Below are positions 16,166 through 25,606 of a stretch of DNA of 64,000 nt, piece by piece. The stretch spans positions 710,987 to 774,986 of the forward strand of contig NZ_FWXX01000002.1 in NCBI RefSeq assembly GCF_900176475.1, given 5' to 3'. The notes beneath the pieces were generated by a model that worked only from the letters and a program-made list of their open reading frames with translations, made no database searches and was not told the origin of the DNA. Source of the DNA: Tropicibacter naphthalenivorans. Lineage in GTDB: Bacteria > Pseudomonadota > Alphaproteobacteria > Rhodobacterales > Rhodobacteraceae. The position numbers and the translations under genes were made by a program. Each line of letters opens with the position of its first letter. Within the stretch, counting starts at the first letter, position 1.

Positions 16166-16562
16166 GCGTGGAAGACCTATAAGCCGGATTTTGTTCCCCC
16201 CGTTGCCGGGGTTCGACGACCATTCATCTAGGCGGCGCGTTGCCACGCCGCTCTTGCTGCCAACCCGGACCTCTCGGGCCAAAGCCGCCCTGTGCCGATA
16301 TCCCGTGCAGGATCAGCGCACGCGAGGTCCCTATTTGGCATTGCTCCCGGTGGGGCTTGCCATGCGGGCGCTGTTGCCAGCCCCCCGGTGGGCTCTTACC
16401 CCACCGTTTCACCCTTACCTTTTGGCGAACCAAAAGGCGGTCTGTTTTCTGTGGCGCTATCCGTCAGGTTGCCCTGCCCGGGCGTTACCCGGCACCAATG
16501 CTTTGTCGAGTCCGGACTTTCCTCTCCCCGTTACCGGGCAGCGGCCGTCCAGTCTTCCACGC
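16166..16562 (-). ncRNA. rnpB: RNase P RNA (bacterial class A)
   Basis: The catalytic RNA that removes 5' leaders from tRNA precursors. Read on the minus strand the universally conserved elements are present in order: P1 GCGTGGAAGAC, the AGAGGAAAGTCCGGACT core, ACAGAAAACAGACCGCC, GGTGAAACGGTGGGGTAAG with AGCCCACCG, and the 3' AATCCGGCTTATAG followed by GTCTTCCACGC, which pairs with the 5' end. The length of about 397 bases fits alphaproteobacteria. The ends are set by the P1 helix and may be off by a few bases. It lies back-to-back with pth2. Confidence 0.95.
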
Positions 16563-16663
16563 GAGGGGCAGATAGGCGCGAGCACAGGGCGCGGTCAAGG
16601 GGCTTTGGCTCTTGCCCTTGGCCCAGCCACGCGCAAGATGCGCGCCAAAGCCCGGAGACAGCC

Positions 16664-17008
16664 ATGAAACAAGTCCTACTGGTCCGCCGCGATCTGAACA
16701 TGCGGCGTGGCAAGGAAATCGCCCAGGGCGCGCACGCCTCCCTGTCCGCCACGCTGCAAAACCTAGACGACGAGCGCGTGCACACATGGCTGCAACAGGG
16801 CATGGCCAAGATCGCGCTGGTCGTCGACAGCGAAGAGGACCTCTTGAAACTGACCACCAAGGCCAGCGAGGCCGGCCTGATCACCGCTGTGATTACCGAT
16901 GCGGGCAAGACGGAATTCGGCGGTGTTCCGACACGCACCGTTGCGGCCATAGGGCCGGACGAGCGGATGAAGATCGACTTGATTACAGGTCATCTCAAAC
17001 TCAGATAA
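16664..17008 (+). CDS. Peptidyl-tRNA hydrolase Pth2 (archaeal/eukaryotic type)
   Basis: A 114-residue enzyme that releases peptides from peptidyl-tRNA dropped by ribosomes. Pth2 landmarks are QVLLVRRDLNMRRGKEIAQG (residues 3-22, with the catalytic lysine and the KxAAQ-like helix), GMAKIALVV, and the C-terminal TRTVAAIGPDERMKIDLITG. Most bacteria rely on the unrelated Pth1; Rhodobacteraceae often carry this second type. The ATG at 16664 follows CGGAGACAGCC. It is divergent from rnpB, about 100 bases away, so two tRNA-processing genes share one promoter region. Confidence 0.9.
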   Translation: MKQVLLVRRDLNMRRGKEIAQGAHASLSATLQNLDDERVHTWLQQGMAKIALVVDSEEDLLKLTTKASEAGLITAVITDAGKTEFGGVPTRTVAAIGPDERMKIDLITGHLKLR

Positions 17009-17069
17009 CCGCCCCGCGCTTGACCCTTCCTGCGTCCTCCTAGATACCCCTACATCAAAGGAGCCGCCC

Positions 17070-17864
17070 ATGATTACCGACAGCCATTGTCACCTCGACT
17101 TTCCCGATTTCAACGAGGAACGCCCCGAGATCATCGCGCGGGCGGTCGAGGCCGGTGTGCACCGCATGGTCACCATCTGCACCCGCCTGCGCAACGAACC
17201 CCAAGTGCGCGCCATCGCCGAGGCCCACGCCCCGGTGTTCTACGCCGCGGGCACCCACCCCATGAGCGCCGCCGAAGAGCCTCTGGCCACGGTGGATGAG
17301 CTGGTCGCCCTGTCGCAGCACCCGAAATTCGTGGGCATCGGCGAGACGGGTCTGGACTACCACTACACCGCCGAAAGCGCCGAGATTCAGAAAGACTCGC
17401 TGAAAATCCACATCACGGCGGCGCAGGAAACCGGCCTGCCGCTGATCATCCACGCACGCGCCGCCGACGAGGACATGGCGCAGATCCTGACCGAGGCGCA
17501 CCGCGCCCGCCCCTACACCTGCGTGATGCACTGCTTCTCTTCGTCGCCGGAACTGGCCCGCGCCGCGCTGGACCTTGGGTTCTACCTGTCCATGTCCGGC
17601 ATCGCCACCTTCCCCAAAAGCCAGGAGGTCCGCGACATCTTTGCCGCCGCGCCCACCGACCGCATTCTGGTGGAAACCGACAGCCCTTACCTTGCGCCGC
17701 CGCCTTTCCGTGGCAAACGCAACGAGCCGGCCTATGTGGTGAACACAGCCAAGGTTGGGGCAGAGCTATATGGCCTGTCCTACGACGATTTCGCTGTCCA
17801 GACCGAGGCGAACTTTGACCGCCTGTTTTCCAAGGTATCCGCATGGGAGCCGACCCCCGCATGA
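17070..17864 (+). CDS. TatD family metal-dependent hydrolase
   Basis: A 264-residue TIM-barrel amidohydrolase; TatD enzymes are 3'-5' DNases or D-aminoacyl-tRNA-type hydrolases. The metal ligands are in DSHCHLDF (residues 4-11), GIGETGLDYHY near 90, IIHARAADED, MHCFSSS and the closing ETDSPYLAPPPFRGKRNEP. AAAGGAG precedes the ATG. Its TGA is overlapped by the ATG of the next gene (ATGA), so the two form an operon, as is common in this family of bacteria. Confidence 0.94.
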   Translation: MITDSHCHLDFPDFNEERPEIIARAVEAGVHRMVTICTRLRNEPQVRAIAEAHAPVFYAAGTHPMSAAEEPLATVDELVALSQHPKFVGIGETGLDYHYTAESAEIQKDSLKIHITAAQETGLPLIIHARAADEDMAQILTEAHRARPYTCVMHCFSSSPELARAALDLGFYLSMSGIATFPKSQEVRDIFAAAPTDRILVETDSPYLAPPPFRGKRNEPAYVVNTAKVGAELYGLSYDDFAVQTEANFDRLFSKVSAWEPTPA

Positions 17865-18664
17865 GCGCAGAGCTTGTCTTTACCATTCTTGGCTGTGGCT
17901 CTTCGGGGGGCGTGCCGCGCATTGGCGGCCATTGGGGCGCGTGCGATCCCGCGAACCCCAAGAACATCCGCCGCCGCTGTTCCATGCTGGTGCAGCGCGT
18001 CACCGACGCAGGCACAACCACCGTTCTGATCGACACCGGCCCCGACATGCGCGACCAGCTGGTCAGCGCCGGGGTGGGCCGTCTGGATGGCGTCGCCTGG
18101 ACGCACTCCCACGCCGACCATGTGCACGGGCTGGACGACCTGCGCCAAGTGGTCTTCAACACCCGTGAGAGGCTGAACGTCTGGGCCGATGGCGATACGC
18201 AAAACGACCTACTCTCGCGCTTTGGCTATGCCTTTGTGCAACCCGAAGGCTCGCCCTATCCGCCGATCCTGAACCTGCACACCATCCCCGATGGCCCGTT
18301 CAGCATCAGCGGCGCGGGCGGCGACATCACCCTGACCCCGTTCAAGGTGAACCACGGTGCGATCGACGCCCTCGGCTTTCGCATTGGTGATCTGGCCTAT
18401 CTGCCGGACGTGGCCAAGATGAACGACGCGGCGTGGCCGCTGCTACAGGGGCTCGATTGCTGGATCGTCGATGCGCTGCGCCGCGACCCGCACCCGACCC
18501 ACGCCCATCTGGCGCTGGCGCTGGAATGGATCGAGCGCGCCCGGCCCAAGCGCGCCGTGCTGACCAATATGCACATCGACCTTGATTACGCGGCGGTCGA
18601 GGCCGAAACCCCCGCGCATGTCACCCCCGCCTTTGACGGGATGGTGCTGCGCTACCCCGACTGA
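17861..18664 (+). CDS. MBL-fold metallo-hydrolase, PhnP/RNase Z-like
   Basis: A 267-residue metallo-beta-lactamase-fold phosphodiesterase or nuclease. It opens LVFTILGCGSSGGVPRIGGH, like PhnP and RNase Z proteins, and has the zinc motif HSHADHVHGLDD near residue 85 and an ILIDTGPDMR-type strand before it. C-terminal HIDLDY may supply a metal ligand. Substrate unknown; PhnP acts on cyclic ribose phosphates in phosphonate use, but no phn genes are near. The start is the ATG overlapping the tatD stop, with GGGAG ten bases upstream. Confidence 0.9.
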   Translation: MSAELVFTILGCGSSGGVPRIGGHWGACDPANPKNIRRRCSMLVQRVTDAGTTTVLIDTGPDMRDQLVSAGVGRLDGVAWTHSHADHVHGLDDLRQVVFNTRERLNVWADGDTQNDLLSRFGYAFVQPEGSPYPPILNLHTIPDGPFSISGAGGDITLTPFKVNHGAIDALGFRIGDLAYLPDVAKMNDAAWPLLQGLDCWIVDALRRDPHPTHAHLALALEWIERARPKRAVLTNMHIDLDYAAVEAETPAHVTPAFDGMVLRYPD

Positions 18665-18691
18665 CCGCCGCCAACAAAGGGGCACCCGCCC

Positions 18692-19621
18692 GTGCAAGCG
18701 CTCTTAGACGTCATCCTGCCGGTCTTTATCGTCATCGGCGCGGGCTATCTGGCCAGTTGGCGCGGGTGGTTCCCCGAAAGCGCCGTTGATGGCCTGATGG
18801 TCTTTACCCAGACCTTCGCGGTGCCTGCTCTGCTGTTCCGGGCGATTTCCACGCTGCATCTGGAATCGCAGTTCGACCCTTGGATTCTCGTCAGCTTTTA
18901 CACCGGCTCGGTGACCTGCTTTATCGTCGGGCTGCTGGCCGCGCGGCATGTGTTCAAACGCGACTGGCAGGACAGCGTCGCCATCGGGTTCGTCTGCCTC
19001 TTTGCCAACTCGCTGCTGATCGGCCTTGCCATCACCGAGCGCGCCTATGGCCCGGACGCGCTGCAAGCCAACTACCTGATCGTCGCCCTGCACTCGCCCA
19101 TTTGCTACGCCATCGGCATCACCGCGATGGAGATCGCCCGCGCCGAGGGCGCCCCGGCTAGAGAGCTGCCCGGCAAGGTCGCGCGGGCCATGTTCCGCAA
19201 CGCTCTGGTGATCGGCATCGCGCTGGGGGCCGTGGTGAACATCAGCGGCCTGCCCTTGCCCGGCCCGTTCACCGACGCGCTCGACATGCTGGTGCGCACC
19301 GCCCTGCCCGCGGCGCTCTTCGCCATGGGCGGCGTGCTGTTCCGCTATCGCCCCCAAGGCGACACCCGCATCATCCTGTTTGTCTGCGCCGTCTCGCTGG
19401 TGCTGCATCCGACGATCACTTGGAGCTTGGGCAAGGCGACGGGGATTTCCACCTCTGCCTTCCGCTCTGCCGTTGTGACCGCGTCCATGGCGCCGGGCAT
19501 CAACGCCTATGTCTTTGCCAATATGTACGGGCGGGCACGGCGGGTGGCGGCCTCCAGCGTGCTGATCGCCACGGGGTTTTCCATCGTGACCGCTTGGGTC
19601 TGGCTAACGCTGTTGCCATAG
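18692..19621 (+). CDS. AEC family (auxin efflux carrier-type) transporter
   Basis: A 309-residue membrane protein with about ten segments in two bundles separated by a hydrophilic linker (RAEGAPARELPGKVARAMF, near 150-168). The start LLDVILPVFIVIGAGYLASW and the end SSVLIATGFSIVTAWVWLTLLP are typical of AEC/malonate-type carriers. Substrate unknown. It starts with GTG at 18692 with AAAGGGG nine bases upstream. It follows the MBL gene by 27 bases and may belong to the same transcript. Confidence 0.9.
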   Translation: MQALLDVILPVFIVIGAGYLASWRGWFPESAVDGLMVFTQTFAVPALLFRAISTLHLESQFDPWILVSFYTGSVTCFIVGLLAARHVFKRDWQDSVAIGFVCLFANSLLIGLAITERAYGPDALQANYLIVALHSPICYAIGITAMEIARAEGAPARELPGKVARAMFRNALVIGIALGAVVNISGLPLPGPFTDALDMLVRTALPAALFAMGGVLFRYRPQGDTRIILFVCAVSLVLHPTITWSLGKATGISTSAFRSAVVTASMAPGINAYVFANMYGRARRVAASSVLIATGFSIVTAWVWLTLLP

Positions 19622-19669
19622 GGCGGCGTCCTGCCTAACGATAGCGCAAACAGTCGGAAAGCGCGGCTC

Positions 19670-20587
19670 ATGTCTCAGTCTAAAACCACCCTCGGCATTC
19701 TGTTCATGCTGGCCTTTTGCGTGCTGGCCCCGATCATGGACGCCTTTGCCAAGGCGACACCCGCCGAGATTCCCGTCACGCAGATCTTGGCCGCGCGCTT
19801 TGCCGTGCAAGTGATCGTGCTGTTGCCTCTGGCGCTGACCATGGGGCTGTCGCTACGAATGCCTTTGCGCGATGCGGGGCTGCATCTGGCGCGGGCGGCG
19901 GCCTTGGTGCTGGCCACGGCGCTGTTCTTTACCGCCCTGCGCGCCATGCCCATCGCCGACGCCATTTCAATCTTTTTCGTCGAGCCGTTCATCCTGACGC
20001 TGATGGGCGCGCTGTTCCTGCGCGAACCCGTGGGCTGGCGGCGTCTGACCGCTTGCGCCGTGGGCTTTGGCGGCGCGCTGCTGGTGATCCGGCCCAGCTT
20101 TGGCGATCTGGGGCTGGTGGCGATGCTGCCCTTGGGGACGGCGCTGATGTTCTCGATCTACATGCTGATGACCCGGTCCATGTCGCAGCGGATGGAGCCG
20201 ATCGTGCTCCAAGGTCATACGGCGCTGGCCGCCTGCGTGCTGGTGTTTCCGCCGCTGATCGTGATGGATGGCTCGGGCGCTGCGCTGTGGGATCCGGTCT
20301 GGCCCACGGGCTTTGCGCGCTGGTCGCTGCTGGGGGTCGGGATCGTGGCGACGGTCTCTCACCTGTTCTTGACGTTTGCGCTGCGCTTTGCGCCGGCGGG
20401 CACCATCGCCCCGCTGCAATACCTGGAAATCGTCGGCGCGACGGTGATCGGCTATCTGGCGTTTGACGATTTCCCCACGCCGCTGACCTTTGTCGGCATC
20501 GCGATCATTGTCGGCGCGGGCCTGTACGTGTTCGAGCGTGAGCGCCGACTGGAGCAACAGCAAGACACCCCGCCACCGCTGCCTTAA
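19670..20587 (+). CDS. EamA/DMT family transporter
   Basis: A 305-residue protein with ten predicted membrane segments in two EamA repeats; the repeat ends are marked by GALFLREPVGWRRL (about 115-128) and the FDDFPTPLTFVGIAIIVGAG segment near the C-terminus. Similar proteins include S-adenosylmethionine and riboflavin carriers, so no substrate is assigned. It is a distant paralogue of the EamA gene at 7187-8089. The stop codon shares TTAA (20584-20587) with the stop of convergent thiN. Confidence 0.92.
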   Translation: MSQSKTTLGILFMLAFCVLAPIMDAFAKATPAEIPVTQILAARFAVQVIVLLPLALTMGLSLRMPLRDAGLHLARAAALVLATALFFTALRAMPIADAISIFFVEPFILTLMGALFLREPVGWRRLTACAVGFGGALLVIRPSFGDLGLVAMLPLGTALMFSIYMLMTRSMSQRMEPIVLQGHTALAACVLVFPPLIVMDGSGAALWDPVWPTGFARWSLLGVGIVATVSHLFLTFALRFAPAGTIAPLQYLEIVGATVIGYLAFDDFPTPLTFVGIAIIVGAGLYVFERERRLEQQQDTPPPLP

Positions 20588-21273
20588 TCCGTGGCTTCCG
20601 GCCAGCGCGAGGGAGAGGCGGCAAGCCCCGACAGCAAGGCCGGCAGCGCCTCAATCGGCAAAATCACCAGCATTTGCGGACGGTCCATGGCCAGCCGCAC
20701 CGGGCCGCTCACCTCGTTCGAGGTGCCAATCCGCGCATTCGGGGCAAAGTCGATGTGGTCGATGGGCCATTTCAGCCCCTGTGAGCGCCCCCGCACCGGC
20801 CCCATAGGAAACAGCGACAGCCGCATCCCCACCGGCAAGGCCAGCGTCAACGACGGCGGCACCACGCAAGCGACATCCTCGTCCCCGATCAGCAGACACA
20901 AGCGATCCGCCCGCCGCACCAGCACGGTCAGCGCCGCCAGTTGGTGATCCAACCGCGCCCCAAGGAAACCATAGCCCAGCACCAGAGGCGACTGGATATT
21001 GCGAAGACATTTATCGAAATCGGTACTGTCTTGTTCATCTATCTGGTGCACGATGCCCGCTGGCAAACCCAAACGAACCTCAGCAGACAACGAATCCATA
21101 TCGCCAATGATCACATCCGGCATCCGCCCCGCGTCAATACACCGCTGCGCCCCGCCATCGGCGGCCACAACCACCTCTGTCGCGTTTAGCGCATCAATCA
21201 GCACGGCTGGGTCGCATTGCCCGCCGCCGACCAGAACCACTGGCTTTGATGTATGAACAATTTTAGATTTCAT
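20584..21273 (-). CDS. Thiamine diphosphokinase
   Basis: A 229-residue enzyme that converts thiamine to thiamine diphosphate using ATP. The family motifs are VVVAADGGAQRCIDAG, PDVIIGDMDSLS (residues 52-63), DSTDFDKCL near 84, and GFLGARLDHQLAALTVL near 102-118. C-terminal SNEVSGPVRLAM is the thiamine-binding S-x-N-E region. The product is the cofactor of the TPP enzyme at 61.7-63.4 kb among others. No TPP riboswitch is visible upstream. It is divergent from the large acidic protein gene. Confidence 0.94.
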   Translation of the reverse strand: MKSKIVHTSKPVVLVGGGQCDPAVLIDALNATEVVVAADGGAQRCIDAGRMPDVIIGDMDSLSAEVRLGLPAGIVHQIDEQDSTDFDKCLRNIQSPLVLGYGFLGARLDHQLAALTVLVRRADRLCLLIGDEDVACVVPPSLTLALPVGMRLSLFPMGPVRGRSQGLKWPIDHIDFAPNARIGTSNEVSGPVRLAMDRPQMLVILPIEALPALLSGLAASPSRWPEATD

Positions 21274-21412
21274 GGCGAATTAATGTCAAATTGGGAAACA
21301 GACCACAATCAAGTCACGAAATGATACGCTCTCGGGCACAGATTCGGTCACGTTTGGTCTCGGTCGTCGTGGTAAACACACTGTTGCAGAACGTATGAAA
21401 GTGAGCAGGAAC

Positions 21413-23806
21413 ATGGTGAGTTCGAGCAAGATATTGACGGTTTCGTATGGAACCTTCTCGTGTACGGCCGAAGGCTTTGACGATCCGCTCGCCGTGGTCA
21501 AGGAAACCACCCATTTTTTCCGTGGCGTTGTGGGCGAGGATCGATTCTTTGGGGCCGAGCCGCCGCAGTTCGACCCGGAACTGGCCTCTGAGATGATGCG
21601 CAACCAGCTGTCCGCCGAGATGGGCCAGGGCAAGCTGAGCATTGGCAATGCGGTTGGCGCTGCGTCCTCTGGGGCGTTGGCGGCGGCCTTGTCGGCAGGT
21701 CCGGCGCGGGCAGCAGCCCCCGTGGCCCCCGCAACCCAAGACGCGCCGCAGCCGGTCTATGAGGATAGCCTGCCCGACGACGACACGATCGAGGCGACCG
21801 CCGTTCTGACCGAACGCCCCCTGCCCGGCTCGGACCCCGAGGACTTAACCGAAGAGCCGCAAGACGACGCCCCGGCGCAGCCCGTGCTGGAAACGCCGGA
21901 CATCGACCTTGGTGACTTTATGGCCGCGCAGTCCATGCCGGACCTGTCTGACGAGGCATCCGAGCCCGAGATCGACATCGTCGAGCCCGCCGCCCGCCTG
22001 ACCCCGTCCAGCGACGTGGCGGCCAAGCTGGACCGCATCCGCGCCGTGGTCGCCGAAGCGCCCGAGGCCTATGATGACACCTCCGAGGCAGAGACCGCCT
22101 ATGATGCCAGCTACGACGATGAGGACGACGGCGAAGAGGTCGACGACGACGCGCTGACCGCTCTGCTGGGCGAATTCAACGCCGATGACGACGAAGAAGA
22201 GCTGTCCGATGTCGCTCTGGCTGAGGCCGCCGAAGAGCTGTCCGATGACGACGCAGAGGATAACCTCTTTGCCGATACGCTCGCGGGCCTGATGCAGAAT
22301 CAGGACTTCGACGACGAAGACGCCGCGTTGGACACCGCCCCGACGGCTGCGGGCGATGCGTTCTCGGCCTGGGACGATGACGCCGAGGATGAGTTCCTCG
22401 ACACCGCCGAGGACCCTGCGGACGACACGCCGAAGGCCGCTGAACTGGACGAGACCGACGCCTTCGATGACTTCGAAGACGAAGACGACGCCCTCCCCGA
22501 GGCACAGGCGGCTCCTGAACCCGCTCCCACGCCGGCCCCCGCGCCGAAACAGCCGATCCGCGCCCGCGTGGTCAAGGTCAAGCGCGCCGTCTTTGAAGAG
22601 GCGGTGAAATCCGGCCAATTCGAAGAAGTCGACGAGACCCCCGCCGCGCCGCAGTCCGAGGAAAGCTCGCTCTCGCCCGAGGAAGAAGACGACCTGGCCC
22701 GCGAACTGGCCGCCGTCAAAGCGGAACTGAACGGCGATTGGGATGACGACGACGAGGACGACGATTTCCTCGACGACGCGCCCGCCCCCGCCGCGAAAAC
22801 CGACGACTGGGGCTGGGACGACGAGGACGACGCAGAGGATCTCGCTCCGGCCGCAGCAGCGCCCGCGCCCGTGTCCGATTGGGATGACGACGACGAGGAC
22901 GAAGACGACATGGCCGCCCCCGCGCCGCTGCGTCTGGACAACCCCGTCTCGACCCCGAAACGCCCGTGGGACACCGACCTCGACGCGCTGGACGCCCGCG
23001 CCTCGGCCGCCCTTGGCGACGACGAGGACGACATCGACGCACTGGTCCGCGACAGCGCCCGCAAGGCCGTCAAGATGGCCAGCCCGGCCCGCGCCATGCT
23101 GACCGAAAACACCGTCGAGGATGACGACGCCTCGCGCATCCTGAACGAGACGAACAAGGAACTGGACGAACCCGAAGGCAACCGCCGCCGCACCGCGATT
23201 GCGCACCTGCGCGCCGCCGTGGCCGCGACCAAAGCCGACCGCCTGCTGGGCCGCAAAGCCGACAAGGAAGAAGAGATCGAGCCCTACCGCGAAGATCTCG
23301 CCAACGTTGTCCGCCCGCGCCGCCCGCAATCCGGTGCCCCCCGCACCGAACGCCCCGCAGAGGTGCCCGCCCGTCCGGCCCCGCTCAAGCTGGTGGCCGA
23401 ACAGCGCGTGCCCTCCGACGAGGCGCCGCAACAGCAGGTGACCCCGGTCCGCCCGCGCCGCATCCAACGCAGCGCCGCCACCACCCCGCGCGAGGTACCT
23501 GCCCCGCAAGCGCCTGAAATGGATGGCGGTTTTGCCGACTACGCCGCATCCGTCGGCGCGGTCGACCTGCCCGAATTGCTCGAAGCTGCGGCGGCCTACA
23601 TGTCCTACGTCGAGGGCCGCGAACAATTCTCGCGCCCCCAGCTGATGACCACCGTGCGCCAAGCCGAACAACAGGAATCGAGCCGCGAAGATCGCCTCCG
23701 CTCCTTCGGCCAACTCCTGCGCGAGGGCAAAATCGAAAAGACCTCCGGCGGGCGTTTCACCGCCTCGGACCGGATCAGCTTCAAACCGGATCGCGCCGCA
23801 GGCTGA
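21413..23806 (+). CDS. Very acidic low-complexity protein with conserved ends
   Basis: A 797-residue protein of unknown function. Residues 1-60 look folded (SSKILTVSYGTFSCTAEGFD, DRFFGAEPPQFDPE). About residues 110-560 are Asp/Glu/Ala/Pro-rich with many DDDEDD-type runs and several basic breaks (RARVVKVKRAVFEEAVKSGQ near 390). About 560-640 is a more basic helical part (AHLRAAVAATKADRLLGRKA), and the last 75 residues are again ordered (LPELLEAAAAYMSYVEGREQ, then SREDRLRSFGQLLREGKIEK). ATG 21413 has AGCAGG upstream; ATG 21395 lacks one. A terminator follows. The name CheA sometimes given to such proteins is unsupported. Confidence 0.85.
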   Translation: MVSSSKILTVSYGTFSCTAEGFDDPLAVVKETTHFFRGVVGEDRFFGAEPPQFDPELASEMMRNQLSAEMGQGKLSIGNAVGAASSGALAAALSAGPARAAAPVAPATQDAPQPVYEDSLPDDDTIEATAVLTERPLPGSDPEDLTEEPQDDAPAQPVLETPDIDLGDFMAAQSMPDLSDEASEPEIDIVEPAARLTPSSDVAAKLDRIRAVVAEAPEAYDDTSEAETAYDASYDDEDDGEEVDDDALTALLGEFNADDDEEELSDVALAEAAEELSDDDAEDNLFADTLAGLMQNQDFDDEDAALDTAPTAAGDAFSAWDDDAEDEFLDTAEDPADDTPKAAELDETDAFDDFEDEDDALPEAQAAPEPAPTPAPAPKQPIRARVVKVKRAVFEEAVKSGQFEEVDETPAAPQSEESSLSPEEEDDLARELAAVKAELNGDWDDDDEDDDFLDDAPAPAAKTDDWGWDDEDDAEDLAPAAAAPAPVSDWDDDDEDEDDMAAPAPLRLDNPVSTPKRPWDTDLDALDARASAALGDDEDDIDALVRDSARKAVKMASPARAMLTENTVEDDDASRILNETNKELDEPEGNRRRTAIAHLRAAVAATKADRLLGRKADKEEEIEPYREDLANVVRPRRPQSGAPRTERPAEVPARPAPLKLVAEQRVPSDEAPQQQVTPVRPRRIQRSAATTPREVPAPQAPEMDGGFADYAASVGAVDLPELLEAAAAYMSYVEGREQFSRPQLMTTVRQAEQQESSREDRLRSFGQLLREGKIEKTSGGRFTASDRISFKPDRAAG

Positions 23807-23829
23807 TCCTGACCACCAAACAAGAAAAG

Positions 23830-23858
23830 GCCCGCCAAATCCGGCGGGCCTTTTTTGT
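23830..23858 (+). terminator. Rho-independent terminator after the acidic protein gene
   Basis: GGCCCGCC-AAATCC-GGCGGGCC followed by TTTTTTG. Confidence 0.92.
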
Positions 23859-23870
23859 TGCAATTCGACA

Positions 23871-23923
23871 GGGTCGGCGGGTGGGCGCCTTTGGCCACAG
23901 GCCAAACAGACCAATCGACGACC
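23871..23923. repeat. Intergenic inverted-repeat element, copy 2
   Basis: GGGTCGGCGGGTGGGCGCC, then the perfect palindrome TTTGGCC-ACA-GGCCAAA (23890-23906), CAG, and CGACC at the end that can pair with GGTCG at the start. It has the same blocks as copy 3 at 26010. It touches the stop codon of the minus-strand DUF2842 gene, so it can be part of that transcript's end. Confidence 0.75.
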
Positions 23924-24153
23924 TAGTCCTGATCGCGGCCTTGATCCGGATCCGCCTGCCCAACGCCGCGAAACACGAACTTGAACGGCATGGCCCATAG
24001 GAACCCAAGACCGACATAAACAAGCAATTCCAAAAGGATAGAGGGACGGTCCAGCAGATTCACCACCGTCACCGCCGCAACGATATAAAGCGGCAAGCCG
24101 ACCAGCAAAATCACCAGCGACCACCGCCGCCGCGCTTTGTAACTCAAGGCCAT
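23923..24153 (-). CDS. DUF2842 family small membrane protein
   Basis: A 76-residue protein with two hydrophobic segments: SLVILLVGLPLYIVAAVTVV (residues 12-31) and LLELLVYVGLGFLWAMPFKF (about 39-58), joined by a short loop with a conserved proline. The tail GVGQADPDQ is typical of DUF2842, an alphaproteobacterial family of unknown role. It lies 15 bases downstream of purA on the same strand, so the two are probably cotranscribed. Its stop abuts an intergenic inverted-repeat element. Confidence 0.88.
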   Translation of the reverse strand: MALSYKARRRWSLVILLVGLPLYIVAAVTVVNLLDRPSILLELLVYVGLGFLWAMPFKFVFRGVGQADPDQGRDQD

Positions 24154-24168
24154 CTCGTCCCCCTCCGC

Positions 24169-25464
24169 TCAATCCTCAAAGGGATCGGTCACCAGAATCG
24201 TATCGTCCCGCTCGGGCGAGGTCGACAACAGCGCCACCGGGCAGCCGATCAACTCTTCGACACGGCGCACATATTTCACCGCAGCCCCCGGCAGATCGGC
24301 CCAAGAGCGCGCGCCTTCGGTCGATTCGGACCAGCCTTCCATCTCTTCGTAAACCGGCACACAGCGCGCCTGCTCTTCGGCGGCAAAAGGCAGATAGTCC
24401 AGCGTCTTGCCGTCCAACTCATAGCCCACGCAGATCTTCAGCGTCTCAAAGCCGTCCAGAACGTCCAGCTTGGTCAGCGAAATGCCGTTCACACCAGAGG
24501 TCGCGCACGTCTGGCGCACCAGAACCGCATCGAACCACCCGCAACGACGCTTGCGCCCGGTGGTGGTGCCAAACTCATGGCCCCGCTCGCCAAGGCGCTG
24601 GCCGTCCGCGTCTTCCAGCTCGGTCGGGAACGGGCCCTCGCCCACGCGCGTGGTATACGCCTTGACGATCCCCAGCACAAAATCGATGGAACCCGGCCCG
24701 ATGCCGGTGCCCGTCGCCGCCTGCCCCGCGATCACGTTGGACGAGGTCACAAAGGGATAGGTGCCAAAGTCGATGTCCAGCAGCGCGCCCTGCGCCCCTT
24801 CGAACAAGATGCGATCCCCGGCGCGGCGTTTTTCATTCAGCACCTTCCAGACCGGACCGGCATACTCCAGAATTTTCGGAGCGATTTCCTTGAGTTGCGC
24901 CATCAGCGCCTCGCGGTCCACCGGCTCGATCCCCAGACCCTTGCGCAGCGGATCGTGGTGCTGCAACGCCCGGTCCACACGCGCCTCCAGCGTCGCCTCA
25001 TCAGCCAGATCGGCCACGCGGATCGCACGGCGCCCTACCTTGTCCTCATAACAAGGCCCAATGCCGCGCCCGGTGGTGCCAATCTTGGTCCCCTTGCTGG
25101 CGGCCTCTTCGCGCGCCCGGTCCAACTCGCCGTGGATCGGCAGAATCAGCGGCGTGTTCTCGGCGATCATCAGCGTCTGCGGCGAAATATCGACGCCCTG
25201 CGCCCGCACCGTCTCGATCTCATTGATCAAGTGCCACGGGTCCAGCACCACACCGTTGCCGATCACCGACAGCTTGCCCTTGCGCACCACGCCAGAGGGC
25301 AGCGCGTGCAGCTTGTACACCTTGCCATCCACAACCAGCGTGTGCCCGGCATTATGCCCGCCCTGAAAGCGGCAAATCACATCGGCCCGGCTGCTCAGCC
25401 AGTCCACGATCTTGCCTTTGCCTTCGTCGCCCCACTGGGCGCCTACGACGACCACATTTGCCAT
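24169..25464 (-). CDS. purA: Adenylosuccinate synthetase
   Basis: Joins IMP and aspartate with GTP to give adenylosuccinate, the committed step to AMP. The 431-residue length is standard. Motifs are [20 protein letters not shown] (residues 4-23, P-loop and catalytic Asp), [15 protein letters not shown] (His), [40 protein letters not shown], and the C-terminal [10 protein letters not shown] (guanine recognition). The start is ATG 25464; further upstream codons do not fit the family. A divergent DUF6524 gene begins 143 bases away. Confidence 0.98.
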   Translation of the reverse strand: MANVVVVGAQWGDEGKGKIVDWLSSRADVICRFQGGHNAGHTLVVDGKVYKLHALPSGVVRKGKLSVIGNGVVLDPWHLINEIETVRAQGVDISPQTLMIAENTPLILPIHGELDRAREEAASKGTKIGTTGRGIGPCYEDKVGRRAIRVADLADEATLEARVDRALQHHDPLRKGLGIEPVDREALMAQLKEIAPKILEYAGPVWKVLNEKRRAGDRILFEGAQGALLDIDFGTYPFVTSSNVIAGQAATGTGIGPGSIDFVLGIVKAYTTRVGEGPFPTELEDADGQRLGERGHEFGTTTGRKRRCGWFDAVLVRQTCATSGVNGISLTKLDVLDGFETLKICVGYELDGKTLDYLPFAAEEQARCVPVYEEMEGWSESTEGARSWADLPGAAVKYVRRVEELIGCPVALLSTSPERDDTILVTDPFED

Positions 25465-25606
25465 AATCCAGGTCCTTTCGGTGATCTCAAACCCGCGCCC
25501 GTATAATGCGCCTCCCTTGCGCGCGAAACCACTAAATCGCCGCAACGGGCTGGACAGCGGCCGGAACTGCCGCCACCAAAGGGAAAAACCAGACGAAAGA
25601 GACGAT

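Noticed and set aside
20584..21412. TPP riboswitch for the thiamine diphosphokinase gene
   Set aside because: The 139-base leader between thiN and the acidic gene lacks the CTGAGA and conserved TPP-box sequences on the minus strand.
21845..24172. A 775-codon open frame on the minus strand, opposite the acidic protein gene
   Set aside because: It is the antisense reading of a GC-rich, repetitive gene; the peptide is Gly/Val/Arg-rich with no domain, and it runs through a strong terminator and the DUF2842 gene.
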